A stretch of DNA of 5,395 bases from Sphingobacteriaceae bacterium (GTDB lineage Bacteria > Bacteroidota > Bacteroidia > Sphingobacteriales > Sphingobacteriaceae), in assembly GCA_947460275.1 (NCBI GenBank), contig CANHHZ010000142.1, positions 1-5,395 on the forward strand. The letters run 5' to 3'. Shown in pieces: positions 1 to 4,859 of this stretch. The notes under the pieces were generated by a model. The model did no database searches, was not told the DNA's origin, and was given only the letters and a program-made list of their open reading frames with translations. Position 1 is the stretch's first letter. Each line of letters begins with the position of its first letter. A program made the position numbers and the translations under genes.

Positions 1-370
1 CATCTGTAAGCGGAACAAAAATTTGTTCAACATTGGCCATACCTGGAAAAACACCAAACACGCTTACCTCAAATGCGCTAAGCAAATCCTTTGGAACATC
101 AATAAAAGAAGGACTGTCGTGATTGCCAGCAATGATGATCGCTTTACATTGCAGCATACTCAATTTTCTTAAAAAAGAATAATAAATTCGACTGGCTTCA
201 TTTGATGGATTACTGCTGTCAAAGATGTCTCCCGCAACCAATAAATATTGTATGCTTTCCGACTTTATTTTTTCTAATAACCAATCAAAAAATAAGTTCA
301 TGTCTTCACTTAAATCCTCATTGTGTAATTTTTTTCCAATGTGCCAATCAGCTGTTACGAGTATTTTCAT
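1..370 (-). CDS. sbcD: Exonuclease subunit SbcD (Mre11-type nuclease), N-terminal part, runs off the left edge
   Basis: The 123 visible residues start MKILVTADWHIGKKLHNEDL and carry the ordered metal-binding motifs of the Mre11/SbcD calcineurin-like phosphoesterase fold: DWH (D8, H10), GDIFD with D48 at positions 47-51, and GNHDSP at 82-87 with N83 and H84. In the known family SbcD pairs with the SMC-like ATPase SbcC in the cytoplasm and cuts hairpins and blocked double-strand ends. The spacing of these motifs matches SbcD rather than generic phosphoesterases. About two thirds of the protein, including the capping domain, lies beyond the edge, and sbcC would be expected further left but cannot be seen. 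The ATG ending at 370 is the only sensible start because the protein begins directly with the conserved first strand. The leader is A-rich and roughly 130 bases long if the promoter predicted at 510-555 is used. No frameshift is seen. Confidence 0.92.
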   Translation of the reverse strand, partial: MKILVTADWHIGKKLHNEDLSEDMNLFFDWLLEKIKSESIQYLLVAGDIFDSSNPSNEASRIYYSFLRKLSMLQCKAIIIAGNHDSPSFIDVPKDLLSAFEVSVFGVFPGMANVEQIFVPLTD

Positions 371-450
371 TCAATTTTATGTTGTTTGTTTTTATTTAAA
401 TTTGGTCTGCCCCACTAGCAATTCACAGTTCCTTAGTTTTTTTTTAAAAT

Positions 451-478
451 AAAGTCGCCACCTTTCAATGGCGACTTT
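451..478. promoter_or_regulatory. Perfect 10-bp hairpin in the sbcD leader
   Basis: AAAGTCGCCA (451-460) and TGGCGACTTT (469-478) are exact reverse complements around an 8-base loop. The stem lies between the predicted sbcD promoter and the sbcD start. Neither strand has a T-run after the stem: the leftward strand continues ATTTT then a run of A, and the rightward strand continues GAACAAACAAAA. The flanking T-run and A-run could extend the pairing further. It may be a terminator for leftward transcripts with the Ts held in the stem, or a leader structure acting on sbcD. The pairing is seen directly; the role is inferred. Confidence 0.55.
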
Positions 479-509
479 GAACAAACAAAAAACACATTAT
501 GAAACACTG

Positions 510-555
510 CAAAAATGAGTATTATTAATATAGTAAATTTATTTTTACAAGCTTG
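510..555 (-). promoter_or_regulatory. Predicted leftward promoter of sbcD with CAAGCTTG element
   Basis: On the minus strand CAAGCTTG (548-555) is followed after exactly 30 bases by CATTTTTG (510-517), one base off the Bacteroidetes -7 consensus TAnnTTTG. The octamer sits in a perfect 12-base palindrome TACAAGCTTGTA (546-557). The spacing equals that of the three other octamer copies in this window, which is the main support because the -7 box alone is weak. Transcription would start near 500 and read into sbcD. Confidence 0.55.
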
Positions 556-876
556 TATTTACGTTTTATTTTATCGCATAAACATATAAAGCGTACACAC
601 AAATTCTTTTGGCAAAACAAACCTGTTTGTATGCTATATAATTTTTTAAAGTATTTTTCTTTTCGTACAAAAATTTTATGGCAGCCTTGTAATTATTCAA
701 TATATTTCGAACATTTCTAAGCCCAGAAACACTAAATTTTGTGGAGGGCAACAACAATAAATTTGACATCATTGAAAATAAAAACACACGGTACAAAGCA
801 TATAAAAATAATAAAAAAACAAACATTCCAAAATTGTTTAACCCTGCATTAAAGTACTAGTGCAAAGAACAAAAAA
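556..876. other. AT-rich gene-free stretch, nothing convincing
   Basis: This gap lies between the metalloprotease-like gene and the sbcD promoter. The only sizeable open frame (566-826, minus, 86 codons) is rich in F, L, Y, K and N, as expected from AT-rich random sequence. It has no recognisable motif and no room for a leader beside a promoter. A short inverted repeat ACAAAC-CT-GTTTGT lies at 617-630, but it has no -7 box at the spacing used by the CAAGCTTG copies. No tRNA, terminator or repeat array was seen. Confidence 0.5.
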
Positions 877-1386
877 CTATTTACTAACATTGCTAATCAT
901 GCCCCTTTTTATCATTTCGTTAAAGCAAGCATTTTGATATTTATCGGCTGTGTTGCGTGCCGCAATTTCTAAGGGATGCTTGTCGTAGCCAATATCTGCT
1001 AAAACTTTGGCATAATGTTTCTGATCATTCAAATTACGGATATCTAAAAAATGTTGGTACTCATGTATAATGGTATTGGTAAGCAAAAGTAAACTTTCGT
1101 GTCCATTTACGTAAACACAAATTTGGGTACCAGATGACTGATAAAGCCCCAAAAATTTATTGTGTTTGTGATATTTGACTTCAATATTGGGTAGTTTTTT
1201 TACTTTGGGCGGCATGCCTAAATTGGCAGCGCACCAATGCACCACCGCATTAATATACCCTACTTTGGTACAATTTAACTTGTAAATGGCATTGTCCTCA
1301 GTTTTTTTGACTTTAAAGACCCAAAGTAAAAAAATAGCACCCATGTAAATACTCCAGCAAGTCCAAAAAATTTCGTTCGTATTCAT
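877..1386 (-). CDS. Small membrane-anchored zinc metalloprotease-like protein (HExxH)
   Basis: A 169-residue protein. Residues about 8-25 form one hydrophobic segment followed by KVKK, so by the positive-inside rule the rest probably faces the cytoplasm (inferred). The core is TNTIIHEYQHFLDI, with HEYQH at 108-112 matching the zincin HExxH motif (H108, E109, H112). It is followed 28 residues later by E140 in KHPLEIAARNTADKY, a good candidate for the third zinc ligand, as in gluzincins and ImmA/IrrE-type (M78) peptidases where a Glu lies in a downstream helix. I cannot place it in a named family, and the substrate is unknown. It stands alone: 206 bases separate it from the gene upstream, and no CAAGCTTG promoter serves it. 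A poor -7 candidate, TACATTTTG, lies at 1427-1435. The GC content of its middle is clearly higher than that of the flanking DNA, which supports real coding. Confidence 0.8.
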   Translation of the reverse strand: MNTNEIFWTCWSIYMGAIFLLWVFKVKKTEDNAIYKLNCTKVGYINAVVHWCAANLGMPPKVKKLPNIEVKYHKHNKFLGLYQSSGTQICVYVNGHESLLLLTNTIIHEYQHFLDIRNLNDQKHYAKVLADIGYDKHPLEIAARNTADKYQNACFNEMIKRGMISNVSK

Positions 1387-1522
1387 TTAAAAAATTAAAA
1401 AAGGTTGGTTTGGGTCAATTTAATATCAAAATGTAGTTAAAAAATTTTAAATTTTAAATTCACTGGGTAAGTGTAAAACTTTTGAAAAGAAGGTTTAAAT
1501 TTTGAATTACCATGTCGTTATC

Positions 1523-1568
1523 TTATTCGCACCCGTGCCAATTGTATTGAGGTACCACATTCGAATAA
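1523..1568. other. Imperfect inverted repeat between two leftward genes
   Basis: TTATTCG (1523-1529) pairs exactly with CGAATAA (1562-1568). Inside, GTGCC (1535-1539) can pair with GGTAC (1551-1555) using one G-U pair, and AAT with ATT closes around a 3-base loop with a 2-base bulge. The G-U pair works only in RNA from the plus strand; the minus-strand copy has an A-C mismatch there. It is not followed by a T-run on either strand. The role is unknown: it could be a weak end of the coiled-coil gene's transcript or a structured RNA. Confidence 0.3.
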
Positions 1569-1595
1569 AAAATTAAACCCTTTCCAACCTATATT

Positions 1596-2024
1596 TTAAA
1601 TTTGAGTTTTGTGGTTATACACTTCTATCTCATTTTGAATTTGATCTATTTCTTTTTCCAACTTTACAATTAATTCATCTCTTTCGAGTAAAGTTATTCC
1701 CGAAATCTCTATCGTTGTGGTCGAATAGCTTTCAGTTACTTTTTCTCCCTCTATACTATTTAAACACTTTAAATTTTCTATGGTGTCTTTACGTTCAGAC
1801 AGTCTAAAAATTTGTTCCTGGATGCCCACATTGGCCATCTGGATTTTAGATTTCAAATCTATTAACTCTTCCTTTAGTGTTAACCAATTTTGATAAGTCT
1901 GTTTGGCCTCGTAAGGCACGGTAGAACCTACCACATAGGTATTCCATTTAAACAAACGATCTCTTTCTCTTTTAATGTCTCGGATAAGACAAGATTTCTG
2001 TTTTAACGCCTGACTGATATTCAT
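1596..2024 (-). CDS. Small coiled-coil protein, possibly DIP1984 family
   Basis: A 142-residue, strongly charged, mostly helical protein. Helices are likely at residues 3-30, 41-66 and 112-138, the last (LLERDELIVKLEKEIDQIQNEI) with heptad-like spacing of I and L. The order of a helix beginning NISQAL, a GSTVPYE turn at 33-39, a second helix ending SKIQMANVGI at 59-68, an ERKD stretch at 77-80 and a C-terminal helix recalls the DIP1984 (septicolysin-like) family of about 150 residues. The match is from memory of the pattern and is not strong, and that family's function is not settled. There is no signal peptide or membrane segment. The ATG ending at 2024 lies about 40 bases after a good -7 box, TACCTTTG, which supports this start. 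It is a separate unit from the WG-repeat gene, 117 bases upstream, because it has its own promoter. Confidence 0.8.
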   Translation of the reverse strand: MNISQALKQKSCLIRDIKRERDRLFKWNTYVVGSTVPYEAKQTYQNWLTLKEELIDLKSKIQMANVGIQEQIFRLSERKDTIENLKCLNSIEGEKVTESYSTTTIEISGITLLERDELIVKLEKEIDQIQNEIEVYNHKTQI

Positions 2025-2063
2025 TATGATATAATTTAAAAATTTAATTCCTTAATTGCTCCA

Positions 2064-2109
2064 CAAAGGTAAAACTTGATTTTTCGGAAAATTTAAATTT
2101 GCAAGCTTG
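2064..2109 (-). promoter_or_regulatory. Predicted promoter of the coiled-coil gene with CAAGCTTG element
   Basis: On the minus strand CAAGCTTG (2102-2109) is followed after 30 bases by TACCTTTG (2064-2071), a perfect match to the Bacteroidetes -7 consensus TAnnTTTG. No TTG is found at the usual distance of about 19-21 bases for a -33 box. A near-palindrome ATTTTTCGGAAAAT (2079-2092) lies between the two boxes and is almost identical to one beside the octamer at 3679. The start codon follows about 40 bases downstream. Confidence 0.65.
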
Positions 2110-2141
2110 TATTTTTTATTCTGTATTTTGAAAAGAAGAAA

Positions 2142-3434
2142 CTAACATTCATCTGGATATGAATTAAGATCAATTTGTTTCCATTCTTCACCCACTTTCA
2201 CATTGTACAACTCATCAGTAAACCTAACTACGGCATCAAACTGGGTAGGAATTACAAGTTTTGGAAAAAAATTTGATGTGGTAAAGCCCCATTTACCTTT
2301 ATGTTGTACAGGTATTAAAGTTTTATCTTTTTTAAGTGAGAACAAAACCTCTAAAGTGTAACTGGTACTAAAAATTGGTCCGAATAAATCATTGTGCTTT
2401 TGCACTTCTTTTGTTAAGCCTTTGTGGGCATTTATCAAGGAGATAAACTTTAAAAATTCAGACTTTAAATGATTATATTTTTTATCACGAACCCCATTGT
2501 TCCTAAACACAAATTCGTCAATTTTAAAATAAAATTTATTTTCCGTTTCGGTAACCAACAAATGAGGGTTTTTCTTGTTGTGGTGGTTAAAATAATCCAT
2601 TACCCATGGGATAGCAAAAAATAAGTGGGGTTGAAAAATGAGTTCATTGACAAAATCACCTGAAAATTTAATTTTTAATACTTTCCCATCTCTTTCAATG
2701 TATTTTACAGCAGGATCATTATTTTCAATCCCATTTAAACGTAAATCTTTATCGCTAAACAAATAGTCGAAAGGTTCACATACTGGTATGCAGTACCTAT
2801 TGACAAAAGCCATTTTATCATCTTTTTGGTGTAAACATAAACCATCAGCATAATTAAAATTTAAGGGATAACCTAAATAAACGTGTCTAATGTAACCTAT
2901 AAAAAAATCATTTCTTAATACGGCTAACTCACAAGCCACAGACCAAGTTCCCCATACCTTAAAAAAGGTATCGAAACATTCATCATCAATAAACATTTCA
3001 TAACCGTAATTTTCTAAGCCCCCACTTAAGCAGGCCAATACTTCGGGGTAATCATCACCTATCTCCTCTTCAAGAATTGAGATTTTATCAGCTGAAGACG
3101 AAAGCCTGTTCTCTTTCAAATCAATTAAAAAATATTCTTCCTCTAAACAAGCAATGGTTAACCCTTGATAAAAAGCAGTAATACCCGAATACTTTTGGGT
3201 ACTAATGTACACCTCGTTGTTAGTGATGGTACAAAATCTGGATACTTTTGAGATCAAATCTTCTGGTGTTTCATACAATTTGAAAACAGGAGTTACTTTA
3301 TTCATTGATAAGTTCAAATGATTGTCTATCGTTTGAATGGTAAAATACTTGTGAGGTACCAACACCTTTCCAGTTTGTTCCTCTACAATTCCCTTACAAG
3401 GTTTTCCCGCGATCAATTCGGCTGTAATTTTCAT
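2142..3434 (-). CDS. 430-residue protein with C-terminal WG-like repeat
   Basis: The C-terminal part resembles one WG repeat: LIPVQHKGKWGF at 373-384, then LVIPTQFDAVVRF at 393-405 and VKVGEEWKQID at 412-422. WG repeats form a beta-rich scaffold, often in tandem, in Bacteroidetes proteins, and their molecular role is generally unknown. GKVLVPHKY at 22-30 looks like half of another degenerate unit. The roughly 340 residues between are not assigned. They include an acidic stretch EEEIGDDYPE (122-131) and aromatic-rich strands such as FFKVWGTWSV (157-166). There is no signal peptide or membrane segment, so it is probably cytoplasmic. The ATG ending at 3434 is the only close start, about 24 bases after the CACCTTTG box of the promoter at 3458-3504. 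The gene is complete and unbroken. No clear terminator follows: the next promoter's octamer begins 32 bases past the stop. Confidence 0.85.
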   Translation of the reverse strand: MKITAELIAGKPCKGIVEEQTGKVLVPHKYFTIQTIDNHLNLSMNKVTPVFKLYETPEDLISKVSRFCTITNNEVYISTQKYSGITAFYQGLTIACLEEEYFLIDLKENRLSSSADKISILEEEIGDDYPEVLACLSGGLENYGYEMFIDDECFDTFFKVWGTWSVACELAVLRNDFFIGYIRHVYLGYPLNFNYADGLCLHQKDDKMAFVNRYCIPVCEPFDYLFSDKDLRLNGIENNDPAVKYIERDGKVLKIKFSGDFVNELIFQPHLFFAIPWVMDYFNHHNKKNPHLLVTETENKFYFKIDEFVFRNNGVRDKKYNHLKSEFLKFISLINAHKGLTKEVQKHNDLFGPIFSTSYTLEVLFSLKKDKTLIPVQHKGKWGFTTSNFFPKLVIPTQFDAVVRFTDELYNVKVGEEWKQIDLNSYPDEC

Positions 3435-3457
3435 GATGATGGAGTTAAATTAGACGG

Positions 3458-3504
3458 CAAAGGTGAAATTTATTTATTAATCTATTTTTTAAAAAACAAG
3501 CTTG
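3458..3504 (-). promoter_or_regulatory. Leftward arm of a symmetric divergent promoter (WG-repeat gene)
   Basis: On the minus strand CAAGCTTG (3497-3504) is followed after 31 bases by CACCTTTG (3458-3465), one base off TAnnTTTG. The WG-repeat gene starts 24 bases further on. The octamer is the core of a perfect 14-base palindrome AAACAAGCTTGTTT (3494-3507). The spacer is almost pure A and T, and no -33 TTG is seen. Confidence 0.6.
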
Positions 3505-3543
3505 TTTGTGATCCAGCAATTCAACTTATTTAAAACACCTTTG
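3497..3543 (+). promoter_or_regulatory. Rightward arm of the symmetric divergent promoter
   Basis: On the plus strand the same CAAGCTTG is followed after 31 bases by CACCTTTG (3536-3543), identical in box and spacing to the leftward arm. The octamer centre coincides exactly with the centre of the two outer boxes. A transcript would begin near 3550 and read into the short frame at 3560 and then the gene at 3786. Confidence 0.5.
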
Positions 3544-3559
3544 CAGCTTAATTTTAAAA

Positions 3560-3751
3560 ATGAAAAATAGGATGAGCAAATATTTTAGGGTGCAGTGTGA
3601 TGACTCATTACACCAACAACCTATCTCTGTTTACAAGGATACAAAGTTAGAAAGATTAAAAATCAACTCGATAATATACAAGCTTGCATTTTTCGAAAAA
3701 TTAATTTTAAACCCAATAATTTTGGCGGAGCAAACAAAAAGCAAAAATTGA
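3560..3751 (+). CDS. Doubtful 63-codon open frame in the divergent control region
   Basis: This frame is listed only because its ATG follows the rightward CACCTTTG box by 16 bases. The protein (MKNRMSKYFRVQCDDSLHQQ...) is basic, has no recognised motif, no signal peptide and no membrane segment. Its second half overlaps the promoter predicted at 3679-3724, which argues that the DNA is regulatory rather than coding. If transcribed, it could be a short upstream peptide or simply the untranslated leader of the gene at 3786. Confidence 0.2.
   Translation: MKNRMSKYFRVQCDDSLHQQPISVYKDTKLERLKINSIIYKLAFFEKLILNPIILAEQTKSKN
3679..3724 (+). promoter_or_regulatory. Predicted promoter of the 172-residue gene with CAAGCTTG element
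   Basis: CAAGCTTG (3679-3686) is followed after 30 bases by TAATTTTG (3717-3724), a perfect TAnnTTTG box. A perfect 14-base palindrome ATTTTTCGAAAAAT (3688-3701) lies next to the octamer. The start codon is about 60 bases downstream across an A-rich leader. No -33 TTG is present at the usual spacing. Confidence 0.65.
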
Positions 3752-3785
3752 AATTACAATTTACAATTATTTTAAATTAAAAAAA

Positions 3786-4304
3786 ATGATGAATACTTCT
3801 TATCTTTATTTAGTTGCCGAGCAACTTTATCAAAACACTAGAGCACATGCCTTGTGTAACAGAAATTGGTTATTTGCGATTTACAAATCGTTATTGGTGG
3901 CCAACCGTGGCGATGCCGAAGAAATTTTATGGACCAAGTATAACCAATGGAAAATTGACCACAATTGTAGGGCTGCCCGCAGCACGGCGAAAGCTAACAA
4001 AATTAAACTGATCAGTTTTGACCTCCACACCATTTCGAGTGATACTTGTGTGATCAAAGTAGTGATTGAAAAAGATTTTCAATTGATGACAAAAGAAGTG
4101 AGTTACCGTAAACATGCTTTCCCTGCTGGGTTATGGCAAGTTGCCAATCCTAAAAACGAAACTGTTTTGTGTAATGCCTTTGAAAGGGATAATTTATACG
4201 AGGCAAGTTTGTCCTTGTATTACCCCAAAGAAGAAGTAAAAACCGAATCTCAACCAGCTCAAAAAGCTAAGTTAGACATTTCTCTTTATGCTGATATTGA
4301 ATAA
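3786..4304 (+). CDS. Unknown protein, 172 residues
   Basis: I do not recognise a family. The N-terminal part to about residue 70 looks helical and contains NRNWLFAIYKSLL (25-37) and GDAEEILWTKYNQWK (42-56). Residues 73-101 look like beta strands (IKLISFDLHTI, then TCVIKVVIEKDFQLM). Residues 115-120 read GLWQVA. The tail 148-164 (KEEVKTESQPAQKAKLD) is charged and probably disordered, ending in ISLYADIE. There is no signal peptide or membrane segment. Two ATGs stand in tandem at 3786 and 3789, and either could be used after the A-run. The stop codon overlaps the tip of a 13-bp hairpin (4290-4318). The gene is followed after 56 bases by the acetyltransferase in the same direction, with no promoter visible between them, so some read-through is possible. 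Its own promoter carries CAAGCTTG. Confidence 0.8.
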   Translation: MMNTSYLYLVAEQLYQNTRAHALCNRNWLFAIYKSLLVANRGDAEEILWTKYNQWKIDHNCRAARSTAKANKIKLISFDLHTISSDTCVIKVVIEKDFQLMTKEVSYRKHAFPAGLWQVANPKNETVLCNAFERDNLYEASLSLYYPKEEVKTESQPAQKAKLDISLYADIE

Positions 4305-4318
4305 TATTCAATATCAGC
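4290..4318 (+). terminator. Perfect 13-bp hairpin over the stop codon of the 172-residue gene
   Basis: GCTGATATTGAAT (4290-4302) and ATTCAATATCAGC (4306-4318) are exact reverse complements with a 3-base loop AAT. The TAA stop of the 172-residue gene (4302-4304) starts at the last stem base and runs into the loop. The sequence after the stem is TAAGCATTACC, with no T-run, so a standard intrinsic terminator is not proved. It may instead protect the 3' end of the first message, or partly separate this gene from the acetyltransferase. Confidence 0.5.
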
Positions 4319-4360
4319 TAAGCATTACCACGCCAAGTCATTCAATTAAAACCACAGCTC

Positions 4361-4852
4361 ATGAATACTACCGAACGCTTAATTTTTCACGCGAACAAAT
4401 CTGATGAAGCTTTAGCGCAATTGTGGCAAAATTGTGCTGCCAGTCCCGAAAAACTTGCTCACCTTAACGCTCATGCACCCGCTAAACTTCCAGGTCAGGA
4501 AACACTCAACCGCTTTTTAAAACAAAACAAAAGTTTTAAATCTTGGTTAATTCAAAGCCAAACAAATAAAGAATTTATAGGCTACTTGGTGCATGGCGAA
4601 TTTTTCCCTGGCTTGCCCAACTCGATAGGTTACCTCATTGGCTTGCCATTTATTAAGCAGGGCTTTGCTACCGAAGCAGTTAGCGCCTTGCTTGCACATT
4701 TAGCAGCAAATGGCAATACAGAAACTTATGCCTATTGCTTGGCAAGCAATTTAGCTTCTGTAAAAACCCTCGAAAAATGTGGTTTCCAAAACAAAGGTAC
4801 TATTCATCACATGGGTATCGAATCTCTTCAATTTAAAATTAACTTCACCTAA
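4361..4852 (+). CDS. GNAT-family N-acetyltransferase (RimJ/RimL-like)
   Basis: The 163 residues open TERLIFH, typical of the RimJ/RimL-like branch of GNAT enzymes. They contain the acetyl-CoA binding region SIGYLIGLPFIKQGFATEAV (88-107), whose KQGFATEA corresponds to the usual Q/R-x-x-G-x-A/G pyrophosphate loop. Then comes CLASNLASVKTLEKCGFQNKG (126-146), matching the conserved N-x-x-S-x-x-x-L-E-K-x-G-F motif. It should transfer an acetyl group from acetyl-CoA to an amine in the cytoplasm; the substrate (protein N-terminus, antibiotic or small molecule) cannot be read from sequence. Length is normal for the family. The start at 4361 gives the expected N-terminus. The next gene starts 7 bases after its stop, so they are likely co-transcribed. 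Its GC content is higher than that of the genes to the left. Confidence 0.9.
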   Translation: MNTTERLIFHANKSDEALAQLWQNCAASPEKLAHLNAHAPAKLPGQETLNRFLKQNKSFKSWLIQSQTNKEFIGYLVHGEFFPGLPNSIGYLIGLPFIKQGFATEAVSALLAHLAANGNTETYAYCLASNLASVKTLEKCGFQNKGTIHHMGIESLQFKINFT

Positions 4853-4859
4853 AAAGCTC

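Noticed and set aside
617..630. Inverted repeat ACAAAC-CT-GTTTGT in the 556-876 gap
   Set aside because: It resembles the flanks of the 3497 octamer but lacks AGCT at the centre, and no TAnnTTTG-like box is found 30 bases away on either strand.
566..826. 86-codon minus-strand open frame between the metalloprotease-like gene and the sbcD promoter
   Set aside because: Composition is that of translated AT-rich DNA, no motif is visible, and the start codon abuts the only -7-like sequence with no room for a leader.
1530..1545. GCACGGGTGCG on the minus strand, reminiscent of a 16S rRNA segment
   Set aside because: The match is limited to about 11 bases and neither flank continues as rRNA.
1480..2138. 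Direct repeat TTTTGAAAAGAAG at 1480-1492 and 2126-2138
   Set aside because: Only 13 bases, nearly all A and T-rich sequence, with no consistent position relative to genes. Likely chance in this base composition.
4734..4750. 17-base palindrome ATTGCTTG-G-CAAGCAAT, which contains CAAGC half sites
   Set aside because: It lies inside the acetyltransferase motif coding for YCLASN, lacks the CAAGCTTG core and has no -7 box at the expected distance.
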